Assembly (NCBI RefSeq): GCF_017603965.1 | Contig: NZ_CP071955.1 | Coordinates: forward strand, 3,877,501-3,941,500 | Source: Xanthomonas fragariae | Lineage (GTDB): Bacteria; Pseudomonadota; Gammaproteobacteria; Xanthomonadales; Xanthomonadaceae | Direction: 5' to 3' | DNA length: 64,000 nt | Shown: piece by piece, positions 9,638 through 17,290 of the stretch | Layout of the letters: each line of letters starts with the position of its first letter | How positions within the stretch are numbered: position 1 is the stretch's first letter | Position numbers and translations under genes: made by a program | The notes under the pieces: generated by a model | The model's input: the letters and a program-made list of their open reading frames with translations, nothing else | What the model was told of the DNA's origin: nothing | Databases searched by the model: none

Positions 9638-10495
9638 ATGAAACTCGTACGCGTTGGCGCCCACGGCCAGGAACGTCCCGGCGTGATCGATAGCGAAGGC
9701 CGCATCCGCGATTTGAGCGGCGTGATCGACGATGTGGCCGGCCAGCACATCACCAACACCGGCCTGGACAAACTGCGCGCACTGGATGTCTACACGCTGC
9801 CGCTGATCGAAGGCGATGTGCGTTATGGCGCTGCGATCGGGCAGATCGGCAAGTTCATTTGCGTCGGTTTGAATTACGCCGACCACGCCGCCGAATCGGG
9901 CATGGAAGTGCCCAAGATGCCGATCCTTTTCATGAAGGCCACCACTGCGGTGACCGGACCCAACGACACCGTGATCATCCCGCGCGGCTCGGTCAAGAGC
10001 GATTGGGAAGTGGAACTGGGTGTGGTGATCGGCGATATCGCGCGCGATGTCTCGGTGGACGACGCGTTGGCGCATGTGGCCGGCTACGCAGTGATCAACG
10101 ATTTGTCCGAGCGCCAATTCCAGCTCGAACACGGCGGCCAGTGGGTCAAGGGCAAGAGCGCCGATACCTTCGGCCCGATCGGCCCGTGGCTGGTCACCCG
10201 CGATGAGGTGCCGGATCCGCAGCGCCTGTCGATGTGGCTGGAGGTCAACGGCCACCGCTATCAGAACGGCAACACCCGCACGATGGTGTTCGGCGTGGCC
10301 GAACTGGTCAGCCACATCAGCCGCTACATGACGCTGATGCCGGGCGACGTGATCAGCACCGGTACCCCGCCGGGCGTCGGCCTGGGCCAGAAGCCGCCGG
10401 TCTACCTCAAGCCGGGCGATGTGATGGAACTGGAGATCGAAGGCCTGGGTCGTCAGCGCCAGCCAGTGGTGGCGCATCCGCGCGATGTGACCTGA
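9638..10495 (+). CDS. 2,4-diketo-3-deoxy-L-fuconate hydrolase (FAH family)
   Basis: A 285-aa fumarylacetoacetate hydrolase-family enzyme, predicted to split 2,4-diketo-3-deoxy-L-fuconate into pyruvate and L-lactate, the last step of the pathway. Metal ligands are visible as ExE in SDWEVELGVVIG with a later Asp in YAVINDLSERQFQ; the C-terminal ISTGTPPGVG loop is standard. An AAAGGAAAA ribosome site precedes ATG 9638. Spacing to fuconate dehydratase is 66 bp. The family also includes ureidoglycolate lyase-like proteins, but the operon makes the fucose role the best reading. Confidence 0.9.
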   Translation: MKLVRVGAHGQERPGVIDSEGRIRDLSGVIDDVAGQHITNTGLDKLRALDVYTLPLIEGDVRYGAAIGQIGKFICVGLNYADHAAESGMEVPKMPILFMKATTAVTGPNDTVIIPRGSVKSDWEVELGVVIGDIARDVSVDDALAHVAGYAVINDLSERQFQLEHGGQWVKGKSADTFGPIGPWLVTRDEVPDPQRLSMWLEVNGHRYQNGNTRTMVFGVAELVSHISRYMTLMPGDVISTGTPPGVGLGQKPPVYLKPGDVMELEIEGLGRQRQPVVAHPRDVT

Positions 10496-10561
10496 AGCGC
10501 GCTCCCCGCAGGAGAGGTGCTTTCAATCCCTCCTTTATCGTTTCTATCGCCCAGGACTTTC

Positions 10562-11881
10562 ATGAGCACCATCATCGCCCTCGAGACCCACGACGTCCGC
10601 TTCCCCACCTCGCGCGAGCTCGATGGGTCGGATGCGATGAATCCGGACCCGGATTACTCCGCCGCCTATGTCGTGCTGCGCACCGATGCGCCGGATGACC
10701 TGGCCGGTTACGGCCTGGTGTTCACCATCGGCCGCGGCAACGATGTGCAGACCGCCGCAGTAGCGGCACTGGCCGAACACGTGGTCGGCCTGCGCGTGGA
10801 AGACGTCATCGCCGATCTGGGTGCCTTCGCGCGCCGCCTTACCAACGACTCGCAACTACGCTGGCTCGGCCCGGAAAAGGGCGTGATGCACATGGCCATC
10901 GGCGCGGCGATCAACGCCGCCTGGGATCTGGCCGCACGCGCTGCGAAAAAACCGCTGTGGCGCTACATCGCCGAACTCAGCCCGGAACAGCTGGTCGACA
11001 CCATCGACTTGCGCTACCTCACCGACGCGCTCACCCGCGACCAAGCGCTGACCATCCTGCGCGATGCACAACCGCAGCGTGCGCAACGCATCGCCACGCT
11101 GATCGAACGGGGCTACCCCGCCTATACCACTTCTCCCGGCTGGCTCGGCTATTCCGACGAGAAACTGGTGCGTCTGGCCAAGGAAGCGGTGGCCGACGGC
11201 TTCCGCACCATCAAGCTCAAGGTCGGCGCCAACGTGCAGGACGACATCCGCCGCTGCCGCCTGGCGCGCGCAGCGATCGGCCCGGACATCGCGATGGCGG
11301 TGGATGCCAATCAGCGCTGGGACGTGGGCCCGGCGATCGACTGGATGCGTCGGCTGGCCGAATTCGACATCGCCTGGATCGAAGAACCCACCAGCCCGGA
11401 CGATGTCCTCGGCCACGCCGCCATCCGCCAGGGCATCGCCCCGGTGCCGGTGTCCACCGGCGAGCACACCCAGAATCGCGTGGTGTTCAAGCAGCTGCTG
11501 CAAGCAGGTGCGGTGGACCTGATCCAGATCGACGCCGCACGCGTCGGCGGCGTCAACGAAAACCTCGCCATCCTGCTGCTTGCCGCCAAGTTCAATGTCC
11601 GCGTGTTCCCGCACGCTGGCGGTGTCGGCCTGTGCGAACTGGTACAGCACTTGGCCATGGCCGACTTCGTCGCCATCACTGGCAGGATGGAAGACCGCGC
11701 CATCGAATTCGTCGACCACTTGCACCACCATTTCCTCGACCCCGTCCGCATCCAGCACGGTCGCTACATGGCCCCGCAAGCAGCCGGCTTCTCCGCCGAA
11801 ATGCACCCTGCCTCCATTGCAGAATTCAGCTACCCGGACGGCCATTTCTGGGTCGAAGATCTGGCAGCGTCGAAGGTGTAA
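10562..11881 (+). CDS. fucD: L-fuconate dehydratase
   Basis: A 439-aa enolase-superfamily enzyme that dehydrates L-fuconate to 2-keto-3-deoxy-L-fuconate using Mg. The X. campestris member is the characterised prototype of this family. Catalytic signatures are present: KxK in IKLKVGAN, metal ligands Asp in MAVDANQRW, Glu in [10 protein letters not shown] and Glu in [10 protein letters not shown], and the His base in [15 protein letters not shown] 10562 ([20 protein letters not shown]) gives the known length; the frame extends upstream without homology. It closes the catabolic operon that begins at 6828. Confidence 0.95.
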   Translation: MSTIIALETHDVRFPTSRELDGSDAMNPDPDYSAAYVVLRTDAPDDLAGYGLVFTIGRGNDVQTAAVAALAEHVVGLRVEDVIADLGAFARRLTNDSQLRWLGPEKGVMHMAIGAAINAAWDLAARAAKKPLWRYIAELSPEQLVDTIDLRYLTDALTRDQALTILRDAQPQRAQRIATLIERGYPAYTTSPGWLGYSDEKLVRLAKEAVADGFRTIKLKVGANVQDDIRRCRLARAAIGPDIAMAVDANQRWDVGPAIDWMRRLAEFDIAWIEEPTSPDDVLGHAAIRQGIAPVPVSTGEHTQNRVVFKQLLQAGAVDLIQIDAARVGGVNENLAILLLAAKFNVRVFPHAGGVGLCELVQHLAMADFVAITGRMEDRAIEFVDHLHHHFLDPVRIQHGRYMAPQAAGFSAEMHPASIAEFSYPDGHFWVEDLAASKV

Positions 11882-12159
11882 TCGAACGCATCGCACAGCC
11901 TTGAAGCGCAGAATTTGGAGAGGCGGCTCCAGCGTCGATGGGCTTTGTTGACGCATTGCCACTGAAGCCGCCTCCGCACGCAGCGCCCACGATCCAGATC
12001 GCTGGCCGATGACGCATCGTACAAACAGCCGTGCAGCCACCATGCCGCGTTATCCAGCTTGGGTCGCCATCAGATAATGACCCGTCTGCGCCTACCAACC
12101 AAACGACGTCTCAACAGCCAATCCCGTGCTACGCATAGCCACCCGGCCTGCCGACCCAT
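11882..12159. other. Convergent spacer between fucD and the mutarotase gene
   Basis: A 278-bp gap between converging genes. No gene, terminator with a T-run or named repeat is evident. Confidence 0.5.
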
Positions 12160-12531
12160 CTAGTCGGCAGCGCCATCCTGCACCGCCACCGCCTCACTCA
12201 ACGCAAAAATCCGCTCAGCCTCCCGCCACTTCTCCCCCGGCGCACTCCCAGGCAACGGCTTCTGAAACCGCCACATCAAGTCTTCCCACGCCTGAATCCG
12301 CGGATCACTCGCGTCCCGCGCTGCCTTGGCGGCAGGATCGTAACCGGCGCCAACCTCCATCAACATCACCAACCGATCGCCGCTGCGAAAGATCTCCAAC
12401 GCCAAGATCCCCGCCTTGCGCAACGATGCCACCACCTCCGGCCACACCTCGGTGGGTTGATGCCAACGCTCGTACTCGGCGATCAACTGCGGATCGTCGT
12501 GCAGATCCAACACATAACACAGACGCCGCAT
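12160..12531 (-). CDS. L-rhamnose/L-fucose mutarotase-type protein
   Basis: A 123-aa DUF718/RhaM-like sugar mutarotase, MRRLCYVLDLHDDPQLIAEY, that interconverts the alpha and beta anomers of the imported sugar. The motif YERWHQPTEVWPEV holds the conserved His. The ATG at 12531 follows an AGGAG site; the open frame upstream belongs to the overlapping transporter. It starts two bases after the transporter stop, so the two form an operon. Given the surrounding fucose genes the likely substrate is L-fucose, although the fold is shared with L-rhamnose mutarotase. Confidence 0.87.
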   Translation of the reverse strand: MRRLCYVLDLHDDPQLIAEYERWHQPTEVWPEVVASLRKAGILALEIFRSGDRLVMLMEVGAGYDPAAKAARDASDPRIQAWEDLMWRFQKPLPGSAPGEKWREAERIFALSEAVAVQDGAAD

Positions 12532-12533
12532 GC

Positions 12534-13832
12534 TCACGCTCCTGCAACCACAGGCGCCGCGCGAGGCGCGCCCAACGCGAACGACAAGATCACCGCAAAG
12601 CACGCGCCGGGCACCGCAATCGCCCAATGGATGCCGGCCATGTCCGATACCGCGCCCATCAACGCGGTGAGCAACGCACCACCGATGATCGACATTACCA
12701 GCAAGCAAGAGCCGAGCTTGCGTGCGTCGTCATGCATGCCATCCAGGCCCAGCGCGAAGATGGTCGGGAACATCACCGACATGAACACGCTTGCGGCAAC
12801 CAACGCATACAGCCCGGTCCAACCCGGCAGCGCGATCGCCACCGCGCACAAGACCACATTGATCGAAGCAAAACTCGCCAGCAACCTAGCCGGTGCCAGA
12901 TAGCGCAACAGCGCGGTGCCGATGAAACGCCCGGCCATGAACAACACCAGCGAAATGGTCAGGTAGGTGGCAGCGGTTTTTTCCGGCGTGCCGGGCACTG
13001 CATCCTGCAGATAGCGGATCAGGTAACTCCAGATGCCCACCTGCGCACCCACATAGAAGAACTGCGCCACCACCGAAAACACGAACAGGCGGTTACGCAG
13101 CAGCTCACCGAAACGTGCGTGCTTGGGTGGGGCCTCCCCCATATCTGCGCCGCCGGTGGGAAAGCGCACCAGCGCGATCAGGATCGCCCACAGCACCACT
13201 ACTCCACCAATCACCAGGTAAGGCGTCTGCACCGCAGCCGATTCGGTGGCGAAGAACGCAGCGCGCGCCGCCGGTTCCATGGCTGCCAGCTCGGTTGGGG
13301 TGTGCTCCACACCGGAAAAGATGAAGTGCTGGCCGACCAGCACGCCGGTGATCGACCCCAGCGGGTTGAACGCCTGCGCCAGGTTCAAACGCCGTGCCGC
13401 GCCGTCGGCCGGGCCGAGCACGGTCACCAACGGATTGGCGGTGGTTTCCAGGAACGCCAGGCCACTGGCGATCACGAACAAGCCCAGCAGAAACAGCCAG
13501 TAGGTGTGCACCTGCACGGCCGGATAGAACAAGAATGCACCGCACGCGTACAGCAGCAGCCCCAGCACCACCGCCGCCTTGTAGCTGTAGCGACGCATGA
13601 ACATCGCCGCCGGCATCGCGAACACGAAATAACCAAGGTAGAAAGCGCTCTGGACCAATCCTGCCTGCAGGTCGGTCAGCTCGAAGGCCTTCTTGAACTG
13701 CTTGATCAGAATGTCGTTGAGATTGTTGGCCATGCCCCACAAGAAGAACAGGCTGACGATCAATAACAGGGGAACCATGGCGGTACGCGCCAAGTTACCG
13801 CGCGGTGACGCGGCAATTTCACTGTGATGCAT
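12534..13832 (-). CDS. fucP: L-fucose:H+ symporter FucP (MFS)
   Basis: A 432-aa major facilitator with 12 predicted helices, of the fucose/glucose/galactose permease group. Typical stretches are FFLWGMANNLNDILIKQF in helix 1, AFYLGYFVFAMPAAM, and AQAFNPLGSITG. The ATG at 13832 is preceded by GGGAGGGGAT at good spacing; a longer frame upstream has no hydrophobic or homologous content. The gene diverges from the IclR-type regulator at 14013, and the 180-bp space between them holds a perfect inverted repeat that probably controls it. It brings L-fucose into the cell for the + strand catabolic operon. Confidence 0.94.
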   Translation of the reverse strand: MHHSEIAASPRGNLARTAMVPLLLIVSLFFLWGMANNLNDILIKQFKKAFELTDLQAGLVQSAFYLGYFVFAMPAAMFMRRYSYKAAVVLGLLLYACGAFLFYPAVQVHTYWLFLLGLFVIASGLAFLETTANPLVTVLGPADGAARRLNLAQAFNPLGSITGVLVGQHFIFSGVEHTPTELAAMEPAARAAFFATESAAVQTPYLVIGGVVVLWAILIALVRFPTGGADMGEAPPKHARFGELLRNRLFVFSVVAQFFYVGAQVGIWSYLIRYLQDAVPGTPEKTAATYLTISLVLFMAGRFIGTALLRYLAPARLLASFASINVVLCAVAIALPGWTGLYALVAASVFMSVMFPTIFALGLDGMHDDARKLGSCLLVMSIIGGALLTALMGAVSDMAGIHWAIAVPGACFAVILSFALGAPRAAPVVAGA

Positions 13833-13904
13833 GCGACCGATCCCCTCCCAAGGCTGTGGCGCTTGCGTTGCTGTGCGGCGAGCGTACTGCGCGCACCGGT
13901 GCCA

Positions 13905-13935
13905 TGCAAATATAAAATCTTTGTTTATATTTGCA
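13905..13935. promoter_or_regulatory. Perfect 12-bp inverted repeat, probable IclR operator
   Basis: TGCAAATATAAA, seven bases, then TTTATATTTGCA: a perfect palindrome with A/T-rich arms in otherwise GC-rich DNA. It is centred 88 bp upstream of fucP and 93 bp upstream of the IclR-type gene, in the divergent promoter space. The simplest reading is the binding site of the adjacent regulator, with part of the arm also serving as a -10-like box. Confidence 0.75.
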
Positions 13936-14012
13936 CGAAAGCGCCGCACCTCACCCCTGCCCGCGATGCCTGTACCCTGGCGCGCCGCAGCCTTGCCTGG
14001 AGCCACAAACGG

Positions 14013-14789
14013 ATGAGCACCGAACCCGCCAAGTACCGCGCCCCTGCTCTGGACAAGGGCCTGGACATCCTCGAGCTGCTCGCCCGCCAGGCGCAGCCGA
14101 TGAGCATGGGCGCGATCTCGCAGGGCATCGGTCGCTCGCGCGGGGAGATCTTCCGCATGCTGCAGGTGCTGGAGGAGCGCGGCTATCTCACCCGCGATGG
14201 CGAAGGCGACTATGTGCTGACCAACCGTCTGTTCATGCTCGGCATGCAACAGCCGCAGGTGCAGAACGTCACCGAGGCCGCGTTGCCGGTGATGCGGCGG
14301 TTGTCCGATGCGATCTGCCAGCCTTGCCACCTGGTGGCGCCGTCGGGCGACCAGATCGTGGTGATCGCGCAGATGGACGTGCCCAGCGATCTGGGTCTGG
14401 TGGTGCGCCCTGGGCATCGTCGCCCACTGGCCCATTCCACCTCGGGGCTGGTGCTGTTCGCGTTTCAGCACCCGGACGTGCAGGCGCGTTGGCTGGAGAC
14501 GCTCGATGCCAGCGAGGCGGTCTACGACCGCGCGCAATTCGTGAAAGACGCGCAGCAAACCCGTGACGATGGCTATGCGATGCATGCCAGCGAGGCGGTG
14601 GTGGGTGTGGTCGACCTGACCGCACCGATCCTGCAGCACGGCAGTGCCACCTACACGTTGACGGTGCCCTTCATCGAACGTCGCCCGGAACTGGTCAACC
14701 CGCATGCGGCATTGCAGGCGCTATGCGCAGCGACAGCCGAAATTTCCGACGGGTTGATGTATCACCCGCCGCGCGCGTTGGGTGGTTGA
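14013..14789 (+). CDS. IclR-family regulator of L-fucose genes
   Basis: A 258-aa IclR-type regulator with an N-terminal winged helix (ALDKGLDILELLARQ, then the recognition region MSMGAISQGIGRSRGEIFRM) and a C-terminal effector-binding GAF-like domain. ATG 14013 (MSTEPAKYRAPALDKG) starts just before the helix-turn-helix, as usual. It is divergent from fucP across a perfect palindrome. The position makes it the local regulator of fucose transport and probably of the catabolic operon; the inducer is unknown. Confidence 0.9.
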   Translation: MSTEPAKYRAPALDKGLDILELLARQAQPMSMGAISQGIGRSRGEIFRMLQVLEERGYLTRDGEGDYVLTNRLFMLGMQQPQVQNVTEAALPVMRRLSDAICQPCHLVAPSGDQIVVIAQMDVPSDLGLVVRPGHRRPLAHSTSGLVLFAFQHPDVQARWLETLDASEAVYDRAQFVKDAQQTRDDGYAMHASEAVVGVVDLTAPILQHGSATYTLTVPFIERRPELVNPHAALQALCAATAEISDGLMYHPPRALGG

Positions 14790-15017
14790 GTCGCGTGGCG
14801 GTTGTTGTTTGCTGAGCGGTCTTCTAGTTGCAGCGCCGCGCGATCCAGCATGGAGTGCCGCACTGATTACAAGGGCGCGTCTGCCGAGTATTGACACATT
14901 ATTGCAGGCGAAAAGAGCGTAAAACGGGCGCACCGATAGCCGATGCTATAAAGATCAGACCGACCTTCACGTGCGTTGCAAACGCACCGGTGACGGATTG
15001 ACGTTGGTACACTGCGC

Positions 15018-15132
15018 GCCCCTTGGGGAGTAGCCTGCTTTCGTCTATCGAAAGCGCCTGCATCAACATGCTCGGCCATTGCGCCGTGGTGCAGGCAACC
15101 AATTTCGGTTTGGCGAGACCAGCGGCATGCGT
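15018..15132 (+). ncRNA. yybP-ykoY manganese riboswitch
   Basis: Upstream of mntP the leader contains the two conserved signatures of the yybP-ykoY aptamer: GGGGAGTAGC at 15025-15034 and GGCGAGACC at 15112-15120, about 80 bases apart with stem-forming sequence between them. In known cases this RNA binds Mn(II) and turns on manganese exporters. The spacing to the ATG at 15193 leaves about 60 bases for the expression platform, including a GC-rich stretch that could hide the start. Boundaries are approximate. Confidence 0.85.
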
Positions 15133-15192
15133 GCACGACGACGGTTGGCGCGGGCGCATGTCGTTGTGTCCGTGCCCAACCCGAGAGTGTCG

Positions 15193-15777
15193 ATGTCTCC
15201 TTTTTCCATTGTGTTGATCGGTTTTGCGATGTCCACCGACGCGTTTGCCGCGGCGATCGGCAAGGGCGCAGCGATGCGCAAACCGCAGTGGCGCGATGCG
15301 CTGCGTGCCGGTTTGATCTTCGGCAGCATCGAGGCGATCACGCCAGTCATCGGTTGGTTGCTGGGGCGCGCCGCATCCAGCTATTTGGTTGCCTACGACC
15401 ACTGGATCGCTTTCGTGCTGCTCGGCGCGCTGGGCACGCACATGATTGTGGCCGGGCTGCGCGACGAACCGGACGATGGCCAGGACAGAGCATCCGATAC
15501 GCCCAAACGGCACGGGTTGCTGGCCCTGGCCACGACCGGCGTTGCCACCAGCATCGATGCGATGGCCGTTGGCGTGAGTCTGGCCTTTCTCGATGTGCAC
15601 ATCGGTGTGGTGGCGGTGGTGGTCGGCCTGTGCACCTTCAGCATGGTCACCGCAGGCGTGATGCTGGGCCGCGCGCTCGGCAACCTGATCGGCAAACGCG
15701 CCGAGATTCTCGGCGGTTTGATTCTGGTGATCGTGGGCAGCGTCATCCTGTACGAACATTTAAGCGGGGCGGCGTAA
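15193..15777 (+). CDS. mntP: Manganese efflux pump MntP
   Basis: A 194-aa inner-membrane protein with six predicted helices, [20 protein letters not shown] at the start. The duplicated signatures [12 protein letters not shown] (helix 1) and [12 protein letters not shown] (helix 4) carry the conserved aspartates needed for Mn export. ATG 15193 gives the family length (about 190 aa); the frame open upstream is riboswitch RNA. Control by the yybP-ykoY riboswitch in its leader agrees with known mntP genes. Confidence 0.93.
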   Translation: MSPFSIVLIGFAMSTDAFAAAIGKGAAMRKPQWRDALRAGLIFGSIEAITPVIGWLLGRAASSYLVAYDHWIAFVLLGALGTHMIVAGLRDEPDDGQDRASDTPKRHGLLALATTGVATSIDAMAVGVSLAFLDVHIGVVAVVVGLCTFSMVTAGVMLGRALGNLIGKRAEILGGLILVIVGSVILYEHLSGAA

Positions 15778-16096
15778 GGTGGCATGCCTACAAACTGAGG
15801 CGGCCTCAAGAATCATGCAACACCTCGAAGAATGAATTGCTCACATAAGCCTCATCAGAGAAGCCTTGCAAGCCATTGATTGGAATTGGCTGCAGGATAA
15901 TGGTCATTGACGGAAACGCCGCTTGCAGCGGTAAAGGTGTTGCACTTTGATGACTTGAGTCGGTCCAGGTTCTTTTCAGGACTGTCGTCAAGGAGTAAGG
16001 GATGGAGACACCCATCCCAGCAACGCGGACCCGGTCTGTGTTACCTAGTCGTTGGCTTGAACCCGCCGCCTTTCATCGGCTTGATTACGAGGAGAA
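15778..16096. other. Spacer with a possible gene tail on the minus strand
   Basis: This 319-bp stretch holds a minus-strand frame (16015-15806) whose end reads like genuine protein (for example ILQPIPINGLQGFSDEAYVS) but has no ribosome site. It may be the 3' remnant of a lost gene. The right end contains the ribosome site GAGGAG for the avidin gene. Confidence 0.3.
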
Positions 16097-16546
16097 ATGA
16101 TGATGTCCATGTCCATGCGTCAATATGCTGCCTGCGTTGCGCTGCTCGGAAGTTGCGTCTCGCTCGCCCAGGCCGCGCCAACCTGCAACAACCCGGCAGG
16201 CGAATGGAAAAACCAGCTGGGTTCCACACTCACGATCGCCGCCATACAGACCTCCGGGCAGCTCTCGGGCACGTACATCTCGCCTTCCGGCACCACTGGT
16301 TCGGTGTATCCGCTGGTCGGCTGGTTCGCCAACCCGGTTGCCGGGTCGACGGCATCGAGCAAACTGCCCGCCATCACTTTTTCGGTGCAGTGGGGTAACT
16401 ACGGCAGCATGACTGCCTGGACCGGTACCTGCGATGCGTCTGGCGGCGTGCCGACCATCACCACAGTCTGGCACTTGGTGCGGACAGGTTCCCAGTATTC
16501 GTGGGACCACATGCTGACCAACAGCGATGTTTTCGTTCCCAAATGA
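16097..16546 (+). CDS. Secreted avidin-family biotin-binding protein
   Basis: A 149-aa protein with a signal peptide (cleavage near LAQA-APTC, residue 26) and a single avidin/streptavidin beta-barrel. Comparison from memory with streptavidin shows the main biotin contacts kept: N39 and S43 in EWKNQLGST, Y60 and S62 in SGTYIS, W99, S104 and T106 in QWGNYGSMTAW, W125, W136 and D144 near the end. C30 and C112 could form a disulfide, as in some dimeric bacterial avidins. The subunit-bridging Trp of tetrameric avidins corresponds to W136, so oligomeric state is open. AGGAG precedes several tandem ATG codons; 16097 is the first. It stands alone; a defence or biotin-scavenging role is possible but not shown. 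Confidence 0.88.
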   Translation: MMMSMSMRQYAACVALLGSCVSLAQAAPTCNNPAGEWKNQLGSTLTIAAIQTSGQLSGTYISPSGTTGSVYPLVGWFANPVAGSTASSKLPAITFSVQWGNYGSMTAWTGTCDASGGVPTITTVWHLVRTGSQYSWDHMLTNSDVFVPK

Positions 16547-16555
16547 CAGAGAGCT

Positions 16556-16604
16556 GTCGCCAACAAAACGCCAAGCCTCTATAGCTTGGCGTTTTGTTGG
16601 CGAC
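16556..16604. terminator. Perfect 21-bp stem with 7-base loop
   Basis: Arms 16556-16576 and 16584-16604 pair without mismatch around the loop CTCTATA. No T-run follows on either strand, so it is not a textbook intrinsic terminator, yet it lies between the avidin gene and a converging KfrA-like remnant, where it could stop transcripts from both sides. The remnant loses its coding sense exactly at the right arm, so the hairpin may also mark an insertion or deletion scar. Confidence 0.6.
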
Positions 16605-17043
16605 AATGTAGGGTAGGCAGGGATTCGTGAAAAATTCTCGACCTTCGCGGCGTCGCCCTCGGCAACCTGTTGCCGCAACAGCTCGGCTTCCTCGTTCAAC
16701 TGATCGGCGGCTTCAAGTAATTCCTGCGCCTGCTCCTGCAGTGCCGTGAATTCCTTGGCCAGCTTCTCCCGATCGCCCGCCAAAGCGCGTTCGGTCGCAG
16801 CTCGCGCAACGGTCCAAATCTCCGCAGCAAGCACGCCGACGGCTTCAAAAACATCCGGGGGCAGAGGTTCAACGACAGGCTGCGTTTTCTGCAGCTTTCG
16901 GTGCTTCCACTCAGTCATTGCGTTCTGGATGGTGGTGTAACTACCGCTGCCAACTTCTTGCAAACGGCACTCAGAGTCGGCTTGACGCCATCGGCGTCGA
17001 GCTGATCGGCGATTTTCCAGATTTGATCCTTGGTAATAGCCAT
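16605..17043 (-). pseudogene. KfrA-like DNA-binding protein, frameshifted and truncated
   Basis: From ATG 17043 the first codons give MAITKDQIWKIADQLDADG and VKPTLSAV, the KfrA N-terminal DNA-binding domain. At about 16960 the frame slips by one base; in the shifted frame the domain continues GSGSYTTIQNAMTEWKH and then a long coiled coil rich in Glu, Gln and Ala (for example LLEAADQLNEEAELLRQQ). The sequence then runs into the 21-bp hairpin and antisense of the avidin gene, so the 3' end is lost. KfrA proteins are plasmid-linked regulators and alpha-helical filament formers, which suggests descent from a mobile element. A single sequencing error could explain the shift but not the missing end. 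Confidence 0.7.
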
Positions 17044-17055
17044 GAAACGCCTCCG

Positions 17056-17105
17056 TTGTTGTTGTAGTATTTTGTACTATACTATATATTATAAAATATA
17101 ATAAG
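17056..17105. promoter_or_regulatory. AT-rich upstream region of the KfrA-like gene
   Basis: About 50 bp just upstream of the KfrA-like start are almost pure A/T, including TAGTATTTTGTACTA with inverted arms TAGTA and TACTA, then TATATATTATAAAATATAA. KfrA proteins repress their own promoter by binding such repeats, so this is a plausible promoter-operator of the former gene. Confidence 0.45.
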
Positions 17106-17290
17106 CGTTTCAACTTGAACCGAGCTGGGTTGGCGCTACAATTGAGGTCTGCAATCCGACCACTCCTGCAAGTTTGGTGGACATGCCGATGAAGCCCAAG
17201 AGGTTGCCGCGTCTCGGGCTTTGCTCTGTCTAGGGGAGTGGGGGTCGGCGCAGGTGCTGCAGCGCCAAGTAAATAACATGCATTATCCTC

